A DNA stretch of 64,000 bases from Dawidia cretensis (GTDB lineage Bacteria > Bacteroidota > Bacteroidia > Cytophagales > Cyclobacteriaceae): positions 62,001 to 126,000 of the forward strand of contig NZ_JAHESE010000001.1 in the NCBI RefSeq assembly GCF_018598175.1. Direction: 5' to 3'. Numbering within the stretch: the first letter of the stretch is position 1; each line of letters starts with the position of its first letter. The position numbers and the translations under genes are program-made. Below the pieces are notes generated by a model that worked only from the letters and a program-made list of their open reading frames with translations, was not told where the DNA came from and searched no databases. Shown one piece after another: positions 51,655 to 59,742 of the stretch.

Positions 51655-52281
51655 ATGCGCCCAGACAAGGTATTACCCATATTACAGCAACACCTACCCC
51701 CCTCTTCGGTGGAGTATTGTTTTGCCTTGTGGCAGGCTAGCCCCTTTGAGCTGAAGCTGACCAAAAGCCGGCAGACCAAGGTGGGTGATTTTACCAGTCG
51801 TAATACGCGCAGCCACCCCCGTATTACGTTGAACCACGACCTGAATCCCTATACCTTCCTGGTAACGTATGTACATGAGGTTGCGCACCTGCGTGTATAT
51901 CTCAGGCATGGCGCCCGGGTGGATCCACACGGCGAGGAATGGAAGACGATGTTTACGGAATTGATGGTGCCCATGCTCTGGGAAACTGTGTTTCCGGAGG
52001 AAATCTTACATGTCCTAAGACGCCACATGATCAATCCAAAGGCCAGTTCGTTTGCCGACGCCGAACTAACCCTGGCCCTACGCAGGTTTGACAAGGATGC
52101 CCACCGTTTCGCTACCCTGTCGGAGATCCCCGAAGGCAGCATTTTTAAGCTTCAAGACCGTTATTTTCAAAAGGGTAAGCTGCGCCGTACGCGGGTAGTC
52201 TGCCGCGAATTAAAGTCGAAGCGTGACTACCTGGTGCCTGCCGATGCCCAGGTGAGCGACGTTCAGTTCAGTCTTCTTTGA
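51655..52281 (+). CDS. SprT-like zinc metalloprotein
   Basis: A 208-residue protein with the SprT domain in residues about 15-120. The HExxH-type site is H74-E-V-A-H78 in VTYVHEVAHLRVYLRHGARV, followed by a later His in PHGEEWKTMFTELM. The mammalian relative SPRTN cleaves DNA-protein crosslinks, and bacterial SprT is poorly characterised. The C-terminal 60 residues lack a zinc ribbon. It is convergent with the unknown gene of the murQ operon, and the two reading frames overlap by 19 bases. Confidence 0.92.
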   Translation: MRPDKVLPILQQHLPPSSVEYCFALWQASPFELKLTKSRQTKVGDFTSRNTRSHPRITLNHDLNPYTFLVTYVHEVAHLRVYLRHGARVDPHGEEWKTMFTELMVPMLWETVFPEEILHVLRRHMINPKASSFADAELTLALRRFDKDAHRFATLSEIPEGSIFKLQDRYFQKGKLRRTRVVCRELKSKRDYLVPADAQVSDVQFSLL

Positions 52282-52829
52282 ATGAAATTGCTGACCAGGT
52301 CATAAAACACTGTGGGCAGCAGCGTACGCCAACGGTCTAGCTGCAGCGTGCCGCCCATGTTGATATACTGGTCGACGTGATATTTCTGAAATTCGGCGCG
52401 CACAAACTCGGGAAAGTTAACGGCCGCGATCCATCCATCGCCTACTTCTTCAAACCACTCTTCATAATACGAGTCGTCGGAGCCGTGGAAGTTCATGATG
52501 TTCTCGCCGATCAGGATAAACTTATTTATACCCTCGTGGAGGAGCACTTCAAGTATATTTCGCTTGAGCGTCATGATGTCGTTATGCAGGGTGTCGTTCC
52601 ACTCGCCGATAAACTCGATAACGCAATAGCCGGCGTCGTAGTCGGCGTAGAGAATCTTGATGTATAATGTTTCCGAGCCGATGCTGTCCCAGGCGGGATC
52701 GATGTAGTAGCCGTAGATGGTTTCGGAGTACCGATCGAAGTTATACTCTTTACCGTAGAAGGGCGAGCGCTCGTCTTCTGCCGGATCGTAATACTTAAGC
52801 CAGTTGTAATAGGGTTCTATCTCGTGCAT
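52263..52829 (-). CDS. Hypothetical protein in the murQ operon
   Basis: A 188-residue acidic cytosolic protein rich in Tyr and Trp (YYNWLKYYDPAEDERSPFYG, YCVIEFIGEWNDTLHNDIMT, NKFILIGENIMNFHGSDDSY). It has a mixed alpha/beta pattern and no signal peptide. It is third in an operon, starting 3 bases after the murQ stop, which suggests translational coupling. A link to peptidoglycan recycling follows only from position. I do not know a named family. Confidence 0.82.
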   Translation of the reverse strand: MHEIEPYYNWLKYYDPAEDERSPFYGKEYNFDRYSETIYGYYIDPAWDSIGSETLYIKILYADYDAGYCVIEFIGEWNDTLHNDIMTLKRNILEVLLHEGINKFILIGENIMNFHGSDDSYYEEWFEEVGDGWIAAVNFPEFVRAEFQKYHVDQYINMGGTLQLDRWRTLLPTVFYDLVSNFIQRRLN

Positions 52830-52832
52830 GTG

Positions 52833-53636
52833 TCATTGTTGGCTATCAATAGCCTTTCTGACAGAACCGTGTTCGCGCAGCAGTTGCTCAGCCTTTTCGG
52901 TCGGAATGCCCAGCTCGTCTACGATCATGCGGACGGCCCTTTCCACCAGCTTGTGGTTGGTCAGCTGCATGTCGATCATCTTGTTGCCCCGTACGTGGCC
53001 GAGACGGATCATGACCGAGGTCGTGATCATGTTCAGGGCCAGCTTTTGGGCTGTGCCGGACTTCATCCGTGTACTGCCCGTGAGGAATTCCGGCCCCACC
53101 ACAATCTCTACTGGGAAGTCCGATTCCCGGGCTACGGCCGAGCCGGCATTGCACACGATACAGCCCGTTGCGATGTTGTGCTTCCGCGCCGCGGTCAGTC
53201 CCCCGATAACGTATGGCGTGCGGCCAGAGGCGGCAATGCCCACCAATACATCGCGGGAGCTGATGTTATATTCCTGCAGGTCTTTCCAGGCTTGTTCCGC
53301 GTCGTCTTCCGCGTTCTCTACTGCCCGGCGAATGGCTCTGTCACCACCGGCTATTATACCAATAACGTGCCCGTGCGGCACGCCGAAGGTGGGCGGAATC
53401 TCCGATGCATCGACTACGCCCAATCGGCCACTCGTGCCGGCGCCGATGTAGAACAGGCGGCCGCCTGGCTGCATGCGCTCGACGATGACGTTCACCAGGG
53501 CTTCTATCTGCGGGATGACCTTCTGTACGGCATGGGGTACCGTCTGGTCCTCGCGGTTGATGTTTTCGAGCAGCTCACGCACGCTCATCTGTTCGAGGTT
53601 GTCGTAGTCGGATGAGGATTCGGTGGTAGCGGCCAC
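52833..53636 (-). CDS. murQ: N-acetylmuramic acid 6-phosphate etherase
   Basis: A 267-residue enzyme that splits the lactyl ether of MurNAc-6-phosphate to GlcNAc-6-phosphate and D-lactate in cell-wall recycling. The SIS fold signature is FYIGAGTSGRLGVVDASEIP. Other diagnostic stretches are GIIAGGDRAIRRAVENAEDD, GIAASGRTPYVIGGL and RMKSGTAQKLALNMITTSVM. Family length is about 300, so this copy is a little short at the C-terminus, lacking part of the last helical domain. It follows the sugar kinase by 7 bases. Confidence 0.97.
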   Translation of the reverse strand: MAATTESSSDYDNLEQMSVRELLENINREDQTVPHAVQKVIPQIEALVNVIVERMQPGGRLFYIGAGTSGRLGVVDASEIPPTFGVPHGHVIGIIAGGDRAIRRAVENAEDDAEQAWKDLQEYNISSRDVLVGIAASGRTPYVIGGLTAARKHNIATGCIVCNAGSAVARESDFPVEIVVGPEFLTGSTRMKSGTAQKLALNMITTSVMIRLGHVRGNKMIDMQLTNHKLVERAVRMIVDELGIPTEKAEQLLREHGSVRKAIDSQQ

Positions 53637-53643
53637 GTGTATG

Positions 53644-54498
53644 TTAGTTTGATTCGTTCTGGTGGTACAGGGTCAGGCCGGCAATGGGGCCTTCCAGGAT
53701 ATTCTTTACTGTGATGCCTTTGTCGTTGGCCACCTGGCGCAGCACGTCGCTGAAGTAGAAGGCGATGGAGCCGGTGAAGTGCACTTTGAGGTCCTGGTAG
53801 TTTTTGTACTGCATCACATTGTTCTCATAGAACTCGGAGAAGCTGCGGTATACCAGGTCGTAGCAATACGATTCTTTCAAGTGTTGGAAGAGGAACTTGG
53901 TGAAGCTTGCCAGGAAAGCGCTGGGGCGCTCTTGCTGGTATACTTTCTCGAGGAACTCTTCGCGGGTCAGCGGGAAGCGCTCATGGAACTGCGCGGCCAG
54001 TGTTTTTGGCAATTTGTTGCGCAGGTAGTCTACCAGGAACTGGCGGCCCAGGTGAGCACCCGATCCTTCGTCGGCCAGAATCCAGCCCAGGTTGGCGACG
54101 TTGTCGACAATGGCGGTACCATCGTAGAGGCAGGAGTTTGAACCGGTGCCCATGATACAGGCAATGCCGGCTTCATGTCCACACAGTGCACGGGCGGCGG
54201 CGAGCAAGTCCCAACCGATTTCGATCTGTGCTTCGGGGAAGAACTCGAGGAACGCGCTCTTGATGGTAAGCTGATTCTTTACCGACGATACACCGGCGCC
54301 ATAGAAAAAGATCTTGCTGACGTCGCCCTGTTGTTGGTTGATCTTCGGCAACAGCACGTCCTGCACGTTCTTTTTCAGGTCTTCGATGGGTTGATAATAC
54401 GGATTGAATCCCGGCGTGTTGGCCTGGCCAATCGATCCGTCGTTTTGAATAAATCTCCAATCGATTTTGGAGCCTCCGCTGTCGGCTATAAGAATCAT
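53644..54498 (-). CDS. BadF/BadG-type ATPase, probable amino-sugar kinase
   Basis: A 284-residue sugar kinase of the ASKHA fold from ATG 54498 (MILIADSGGSKIDWRF). The phosphate-1 loop is DSGGSKIDW, the phosphate-2 loop GTGSNS and the adenosine region GWILADEGSGAHLGRQF. These match the N-acetylglucosamine kinase/MurNAc kinase group. As the first gene of the murQ operon, it probably makes the MurNAc- or GlcNAc-6-phosphate handled by MurQ. A promoter box TAGTTTTG (minus strand, 54564-54571) lies 66 bases upstream. Confidence 0.92.
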   Translation of the reverse strand: MILIADSGGSKIDWRFIQNDGSIGQANTPGFNPYYQPIEDLKKNVQDVLLPKINQQQGDVSKIFFYGAGVSSVKNQLTIKSAFLEFFPEAQIEIGWDLLAAARALCGHEAGIACIMGTGSNSCLYDGTAIVDNVANLGWILADEGSGAHLGRQFLVDYLRNKLPKTLAAQFHERFPLTREEFLEKVYQQERPSAFLASFTKFLFQHLKESYCYDLVYRSFSEFYENNVMQYKNYQDLKVHFTGSIAFYFSDVLRQVANDKGITVKNILEGPIAGLTLYHQNESN

Positions 54499-54563
54499 GT
54501 CGCGTGGTACTGGTTTGGCAAAGTAAATCAGTTGAAATCCGGAAATGCCGTTTTTCAACCTGG

Positions 54564-54571
54564 CAAAACTA
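54564..54571 (-). promoter_or_regulatory. TAnnTTTG box for the sugar-kinase/murQ operon
   Basis: On the minus strand the bases read TAGTTTTG. An imperfect inverted repeat containing ACGAA/TTCGT lies just upstream at about 54597-54619 and might bind a regulator. Confidence 0.4.
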
Positions 54572-54660
54572 AAAGAGTAAACAACAACAAAAAAGAACAC
54601 AACGAAATGTGTTCGTGTGTCTGATGAAATTTACAATCTTTTATTGCTCTGTCTGTCCGG

Positions 54661-54909
54661 TTATGGCAATAAACGTCCGGTTACGGTAAATTTTTCGAAA
54701 ACGGAATCTGTGTGTGGCGCATCCTTGAGCTCGTCGGTGAGGTCTTGTCCCGCCCAATGTTCGTAGTGCTTGCCGTCCCGCCACAGGCGTGAGCGCCCCA
54801 CGTCGTAAATGAGACCCTTGTACGCCACCCATACCTGCGGCTTGTCCTGCCCGTTGCGCAAGGCCAACTGTGCGCGTGTGTATGTGGGAAGTGTTTCGTG
54901 TGTACTCAC
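54661..54909 (-). CDS. Small cytochrome b5-like heme-binding protein
   Basis: An 82-residue protein starting at GTG 54909, whose start overlaps the stop of the RDD gene as GTGA (54906-54909). The domain is a compact cytochrome b5-like heme/steroid-binding unit: YTRAQLALRNGQDKPQVWVA, YKGLIYDVGRSRLWRDGKHY, EHWAGQDLTDELKDAPHTDS and VFEKFTVTGRLLP. His residues in HYEHWAG and in APHTDSVF are the expected heme ligand region. It has no membrane anchor of its own. Coupling to an RDD membrane protein suggests joint action at the inner membrane. A frame extending upstream to 55302 is a shadow of the RDD gene. Confidence 0.88.
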   Translation of the reverse strand: MSTHETLPTYTRAQLALRNGQDKPQVWVAYKGLIYDVGRSRLWRDGKHYEHWAGQDLTDELKDAPHTDSVFEKFTVTGRLLP

Positions 54910-55619
54910 TTGCCGGCGGTCAGTTGGCTGTAGTCTTTGAGAATCGTGGTCAGAAATGCCTCGAAGGTCATGTCGGTCTGTATGCCCAACCGGGTCTTGA
55001 TCTTTTCGGTGACGATCATGGCGGGCTGCAGGTTGTCGTGACGGCGATATACTTCCAGCGCTTGCTGTATCAACTCGGCATCGCGGTCGGAGAGCATGAT
55101 CACGCCGGGGAACTGCGGCACGTAGTCCTCTGTGGCCAGGGTAAAGATCTCGGCGGCGGTCACGTCTTTCTGCTTGACCAGCTTCACCACCGTGGTGCCT
55201 GCGGCAATATCGCCCAGGCGTTGGCCGCGGCCGTTCCAGGCGATGGTGATGACAGCAATCATGCCTTGCGCGGCCTGCACTTCGATCAGGCGCAGCAGCC
55301 ACCGCAGCAGGTAGTTGCCAATGGTGGCGGGCGTGCCGTCGGTGCGAACGACCTTGATCTTCATTTGCCGTTTACCGGGGCTCTGGCCATCCATAAAGAT
55401 CTCAAACAGGAGGTGATAGAGTATGGAGGGAATAACCAACACCGAGATGCCCAGGGCAGCCGAGTCGATCTCGACGAGGCTCATGCCATAGGCCACCAGC
55501 ACGATGTAGGCGACGACGATGACGGTGTCGATCAAGCCGGCTGCCATGCGGTCGCCCAGGGAAGCAACGGGGTATTGAATAAAAACATTTTGCGTTGTCC
55601 GTACACTTACAGTTTGCAT
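54906..55619 (-). CDS. RDD-family membrane protein
   Basis: A 237-residue inner-membrane protein. The RDD domain is at residues about 15-145, with the opening R-x-x-A-x-x-x-D pattern in LGDRMAAGLIDTVIVVAYIV and GQSPGKRQMKIKVVRTDG. The third helix lies in LLRWLLRLIEVQAAQGMIAV, followed by NGRGQRLGDIAAGTTVV. The C-terminal 80 residues are soluble. Some RDD proteins are ion exchangers, but most are unassigned. Its stop overlaps the start of the cytochrome b5-like gene. It is divergent from the M19 peptidase. Confidence 0.93.
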   Translation of the reverse strand: MQTVSVRTTQNVFIQYPVASLGDRMAAGLIDTVIVVAYIVLVAYGMSLVEIDSAALGISVLVIPSILYHLLFEIFMDGQSPGKRQMKIKVVRTDGTPATIGNYLLRWLLRLIEVQAAQGMIAVITIAWNGRGQRLGDIAAGTTVVKLVKQKDVTAAEIFTLATEDYVPQFPGVIMLSDRDAELIQQALEVYRRHDNLQPAMIVTEKIKTRLGIQTDMTFEAFLTTILKDYSQLTAGK

Positions 55620-55678
55620 CAGGAAGGAAATTCGATAACTTTTCCGTTGTAAAGATAATGCAAATAGGAAATCTGACG

Positions 55679-56926
55679 ATGCGCAAAGATCTCGCTCTTG
55701 TAACGATCCTGCTGGCGGTGCTGACGGCCGGATGCCGGCCGGGCCCTGTCGACTACACCACCCTGCCCGAAGAGAAGGTACGCCGGGCGGCCGACTCCCT
55801 GGCGCAGGTCTTTATTTTGACGGATGGCCACGTGGATTTACCGTACCGACTCAATGTGCGGCACTTCCGACTGGAGCGTGAGTTCCTGGGCGTTCCCATT
55901 CAATCCAATACCGGCGACTTTGATTATGAGCGGGCCCGCAAGGGTGGCCTGGACGCGCCCTTTATGTCAATCTATATTCCAGCCTCGTACCAGCAGCTGC
56001 CTGACCACGGCAAGGCGTACGCCGACTCGGTGATCAGCATGGTGACGGGCATTACCGACTCGCTGTCGGACAAGTTTGCCTTTGCCGGTGCGCCTGCCGA
56101 GGTGGAAGCCAACACCCGCGCGGGCAAAATCTCGTTGCCGATGGGCATGGAGAACGGTGGCCCTATCGGCAACGACCTGAAGAACCTGGAGCATTTTTAT
56201 AAACGCGGCATTCGTTATATCACCCTCTCGCATAGTAAAGACAACCAGATCTGTGACTCGTCGGGGGACACCACCCACACGTGGAATGGCCTGAGTCCTT
56301 TTGGCCGCGACGTGGTGAAGGAGATGAACCGCCTGGGCATTATGGTTGACATTTCACACGTAGACGACAGCACATTCTACCAGGTGCTGGCCCTGACGAA
56401 GGTGCCGTGCATTGCCTCGCACTCGGCGTGCCGTTTCTTTGCACCGACCGTACGACGCGACATGACCGACGATATGATCGGGAAAATGGGTGAGCACGGC
56501 GGCGTGATCCACATCAACTTTTACAATGCCTTTCTCGATTCTGCCGTGGTGAAGCGTAACCAGGAGAACCGTGAGAAGCTGGCGGCCTTGCTGGAGGCGA
56601 GGAATCTGAAGTATACCGACTCGCTGGCGAAGCCGATCATCGAGCAGTTCCGCCAGGACAACCCTTCGCTGAATACCGATGTGGAGATGGTGGCCAACCA
56701 CATCGACCACGTTGTAAAGCTGGCGGGCATTGACCACGTAGGGCTGGGCTCGGACTTCGACGGTGTGGACGGCGATCTGCCTACCGGCCTGGAGGATGTT
56801 TCCAAGTATCCGAACCTGTTGTATGTTTTGTTGAAACGGGGTTACTCGCCGGAGGACATCGAGAAGATCTGCAGCAAAAATACGTTCCGTGTGTGGAACG
56901 CGGCGCTGGCGGCCGCGCGGCCATAA
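55679..56926 (+). CDS. Lipoprotein dipeptidase, peptidase family M19
   Basis: A 415-residue lipoprotein from ATG 55679 (MRKDLALVTILLAVLTAGC), with lipobox LTAGC. The renal-dipeptidase fold is shown by H-x-D in LTDGHVDLPYRL, the bridging Glu in PMGMENGGPIG, the metal His residues in MVDISHVDDSTFYQ and PCIASHSACR, and the Asp in VGLGSDFDGVDG. It should cleave dipeptides, including D-configured ones, with two zinc ions on the outer or periplasmic face. The start choice rests on the clean lipoprotein signal. It is divergent from the RDD gene. Confidence 0.95.
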   Translation: MRKDLALVTILLAVLTAGCRPGPVDYTTLPEEKVRRAADSLAQVFILTDGHVDLPYRLNVRHFRLEREFLGVPIQSNTGDFDYERARKGGLDAPFMSIYIPASYQQLPDHGKAYADSVISMVTGITDSLSDKFAFAGAPAEVEANTRAGKISLPMGMENGGPIGNDLKNLEHFYKRGIRYITLSHSKDNQICDSSGDTTHTWNGLSPFGRDVVKEMNRLGIMVDISHVDDSTFYQVLALTKVPCIASHSACRFFAPTVRRDMTDDMIGKMGEHGGVIHINFYNAFLDSAVVKRNQENREKLAALLEARNLKYTDSLAKPIIEQFRQDNPSLNTDVEMVANHIDHVVKLAGIDHVGLGSDFDGVDGDLPTGLEDVSKYPNLLYVLLKRGYSPEDIEKICSKNTFRVWNAALAAARP

Positions 56927-57022
56927 GTGGTAAAAATATTTCGCCCCTGCGCAACGGCAAATGCGTGTATGCCGTTTAGAAATTGTGCATTTTTGGCATC
57001 CGCATGAGCGGAGCATACACCT

Positions 57023-57991
57023 GTGAGAGAGGCTGCATTTGTAAAACGAAACCAGGCGCGGTGGCAGGAGTTTGAGAGAACACTGTCCGCACAGGCGGCA
57101 TCTACGCCCGACAAGCTGGCCGAAGTCTTCATTCAGATCACCGACGATCTTTCCTTTGCCCGCACGCAGTACCCGGACAGCCGTGTGACAACGTACCTCA
57201 ACAACCTGGCTTCCAAGATCCACCTGGAGATTTACAAGAATAAAAAAGAAGACCGGAGCCGCTTCCGTACTTTCTGGACACACGAGATCCCTTCGGCGGT
57301 ATACGCCAGCCGAAAGCAAATGCTGTATGCACTGCTGATCTTTCTGATCGCCGGTGTGGTGGGTGTCGTCTCGACGTTATACGACGACACTTTTACGCGC
57401 TTGATCCTGGGTGACTACTATGTGAATATGACGCTCGAGAACATTCACAACGGTAACCCCACTGCGGTATACGAAGGTGGCAATGAGAGTGACATGTTCT
57501 TTCGCATTACCTTCAACAACATTATGGTGGCCCTCCGGGCGTTTGCGGCGGGTGCGGTGTCTTCCATCCTAACCGGGCTGCTGTTGTTTTACAATGGCCT
57601 GATGGTCGGTACGTTCCTAACTTTCTTTTATACGGAGCAACAGCTGGCGCAGGGTGCGCCGGTGGTGATGCTGCACGGCACGATTGAACTAACGTCTATC
57701 GTCATTGCCGGCGGCGCGGGCCTTGTCGTGGGCAATAGTGTATTGTTCCCGGGTACATATTCGCGCATTGCATCATTTAAGCGCGGCGCCTTGCGTGGAG
57801 TGAAGATTGCGGTAGGGCTGGTACCGTTCTTTATCGTGGCCGGTTTTATCGAGTCGTTTATTACCCGCTATGCTTTTATGCATTGGGGCCTGAAGATTCT
57901 GATTATTGGCCTTTCCGCCTTTATCATGTTGTTCTATTTTGTTTATCATCCTTATCGTCTTGCCAAACATGGAAAACTTCACGTTGATTGA
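57023..57991 (+). CDS. SpoIIM-family (stage II sporulation protein M) membrane protein
   Basis: A 322-residue inner-membrane protein starting at GTG 57023. A helical cytosolic N-terminal domain (RWQEFERTLSAQAASTPDKL, FRTFWTHEIPSAVYASRKQM) precedes five or so membrane helices, including LLIFLIAGVVGVVSTLY, ALRAFAAGAVSSILTGLLLF and FLTFFYTEQQLAQGAPVVML, then HGTIELTSIVIAGGAGLVVG. The last of these is the conserved SpoIIM helix-loop. Non-sporulating Bacteroidota carry it with MoxR and DUF58, as here. It opens the six-gene operon and overlaps the next gene by 23 bases. Confidence 0.93.
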   Translation: MREAAFVKRNQARWQEFERTLSAQAASTPDKLAEVFIQITDDLSFARTQYPDSRVTTYLNNLASKIHLEIYKNKKEDRSRFRTFWTHEIPSAVYASRKQMLYALLIFLIAGVVGVVSTLYDDTFTRLILGDYYVNMTLENIHNGNPTAVYEGGNESDMFFRITFNNIMVALRAFAAGAVSSILTGLLLFYNGLMVGTFLTFFYTEQQLAQGAPVVMLHGTIELTSIVIAGGAGLVVGNSVLFPGTYSRIASFKRGALRGVKIAVGLVPFFIVAGFIESFITRYAFMHWGLKILIIGLSAFIMLFYFVYHPYRLAKHGKLHVD

Positions 57992-58976
57992 GTATCAGAA
58001 AGAGCGCGACTTCAGTCAGAAGATGAGTGTCGTGTTTGAGTTCGTTCGGCAGAACTTCAAGTCTTTGTCGCGGTGCTTGCTCTTTATCGCGGGACCGCCG
58101 GTGGCTATCGGGGCCGTCTTTTTCAATGACTTCTTTAACCGCATCCTGGGCTTTAGCAAGGCATCGCGTGGCAATGCTTACGGCTCCGGTGTTGAAAACA
58201 TCGAGGACTACTTTACGTCGATTACGTTCCTGTTGCAAGTGGTCGGTATCCTGGTTTTTTTGTGGATCGGCGGCGTGATTACCATCGCTTGCGTTTATGG
58301 CTACATGCGGCTGTACCGGGAGAAGGGCAGCAACCAGATCGAAGTAAGTGAGGTATGGAGCTATGTGCGCCAAAACTTCGGCCGGTATTTTGGCACGGTG
58401 ACGTCGTACTTCTTCCTGACCATGATCACGTTTATGATACTTTCCATCCCGCTGATGCTGGTGATGGGGGTGGCCGCGACCATTAGCCCTTTCCTGACGA
58501 TTTTCTTTGTACTGGGTTTCTATGTAGGGGCCGGGTTGCTCGGCATGAACCTGTCAATGATCTTTATTATCCGGGCCGCAGAGCCCGTGAGCTTCTTCGA
58601 TGGCCTGCAACGGCTTGTCTACCTGGTAAAGGGCAAGGTGTGGAGCACGTTTGGTGTGGGCGCGCTGAATACGCTGATCCAGTCGGTGATCTCGGGTGTC
58701 TTTCTGATTCCGTGGTATATCATTCTGGCGCTTTCTTTCCTGCACGAGGTTGACAGTGCCGAGTTCCAGGAGCCCTCGTCTGTGTGGAACGCCGTGGGGT
58801 CTGTGTTCTTCATCCTTTATTTTATTTGCAATATCATGCTTTACGCTCTCCCGTTGTTGGGATTGGCGTTTCAATATTATAACCTGGTAGAGCTTAAGGA
58901 AGCGCGGGGTTTGCTGAACAACCTGGAGACTTTTGGGGAAACAAGTGCACCCAAACAAACCGATGAACATTACTAG
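57969..58976 (+). CDS. Multi-helix membrane protein of the SpoIIM/MoxR operon
   Basis: A 335-residue inner-membrane protein from ATG 57969 (MENFTLIEYQKERDFSQKMS). A soluble N-terminal helix region is followed by about six hydrophobic helices (LLQVVGILVFLWIGGVITIA, YFFLTMITFMILSIPLMLVM, FLTIFFVLGFYVGAGLLGMN, FLIPWYIILALSFL, FFILYFICNIMLYALPLLG). It resembles the glycerophosphodiester-type membrane domain family loosely. Function is unknown. The gene overlaps both its upstream and downstream neighbours, which indicates tight translational coupling. Confidence 0.85.
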   Translation: MENFTLIEYQKERDFSQKMSVVFEFVRQNFKSLSRCLLFIAGPPVAIGAVFFNDFFNRILGFSKASRGNAYGSGVENIEDYFTSITFLLQVVGILVFLWIGGVITIACVYGYMRLYREKGSNQIEVSEVWSYVRQNFGRYFGTVTSYFFLTMITFMILSIPLMLVMGVAATISPFLTIFFVLGFYVGAGLLGMNLSMIFIIRAAEPVSFFDGLQRLVYLVKGKVWSTFGVGALNTLIQSVISGVFLIPWYIILALSFLHEVDSAEFQEPSSVWNAVGSVFFILYFICNIMLYALPLLGLAFQYYNLVELKEARGLLNNLETFGETSAPKQTDEHY

Positions 58977-59742
58977 ATCGTTTTTCTTTCTTTTCTTGCT
59001 GACACTCACGGTCGGTGCTTATGCACAAGACCAGGCGCCGCAGACTGCCATAGACACGTTGGTGGACGCGGTTGTTGCAGGTGAAGACGAGAAGAAAGTG
59101 CCGGAGGTCGTTCCACCGAACGACAGCACCACGATAGAAGCCCGTGCCATGGACCCGTCCAAGCTGCAGCAGATGCAGGAAGATCCCGAAATGGACTACG
59201 GGCAAGATAGCCCGGCCGTGGTGGGATTGTGGGACAGGTTGATGATGTGGTTGGTGGCGATTCTTCGCTGGTTGTTCTTTATGGGCGAGTCGACGGATTG
59301 GGGCAATGTAATCGTCAGCATCCTGGGCGTGGGTATTTTGACGTATGTCATTCTACGGCTTCTCAAAATTGACGCCCTTAACATGCTTCGTTCCAGGAGC
59401 CGGGCCACATTGCACCATACGGTGCTGGAAGAGAACATTCACGATATGGACTTTGAAAAGCTGATTACCGATGCGTTGGCCGAGCATGCGTATCGCCTGG
59501 CCATTCGGTTAACGTTTTTGTATAGTCTCAAGCTGCTCTCGGACCGGCAACACATTCACTGGGAGCCGGGCAAGACCAACCACGACTACCTGCGTGAGCT
59601 GTCGGTGTCCGAGCTGAAGGTTGGCTTTCGCGAGCTGAACTTTTATTTCGAGAACGCATGGTATGGTAACTTCGCCATTACGGGCGAGCACTACCAGCGC
59701 GTAAACAGTATCTTCAACACCTGGAAAACCAACGTGCGTTGA
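58963..59742 (+). CDS. DUF4129-domain protein
   Basis: A 259-residue protein from ATG 58963 (MNITRSFFFLFLLTLTVGAY). A signal peptide is followed by an acidic linker, then one membrane helix (VIVSILGVGILTYVILRLL), then a cytosolic or periplasmic C-terminal DUF4129 helical domain (EHAYRLAIRLTFLYSLKLLS, YLRELSVSELKVGFRELNFY, FENAWYGNFAITGEHYQRV). DUF4129 is often fused to, or next to, transglutaminase and MoxR/DUF58 genes. It overlaps the preceding gene by 14 bases. Confidence 0.9.
   Translation: MNITRSFFFLFLLTLTVGAYAQDQAPQTAIDTLVDAVVAGEDEKKVPEVVPPNDSTTIEARAMDPSKLQQMQEDPEMDYGQDSPAVVGLWDRLMMWLVAILRWLFFMGESTDWGNVIVSILGVGILTYVILRLLKIDALNMLRSRSRATLHHTVLEENIHDMDFEKLITDALAEHAYRLAIRLTFLYSLKLLSDRQHIHWEPGKTNHDYLRELSVSELKVGFRELNFYFENAWYGNFAITGEHYQRVNSIFNTWKTNVR

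Noticed and set aside
52824-53615. A 263-codon frame opposite murQ
   Set aside because: MurQ motifs are complete on the minus strand. The opposite frame has His/Arg/Val-rich shadow composition.
56354-57319. A 321-codon minus-strand frame across the dipeptidase and SpoIIM genes
   Set aside because: It spans two real genes and their gap in antisense and lacks any motif.
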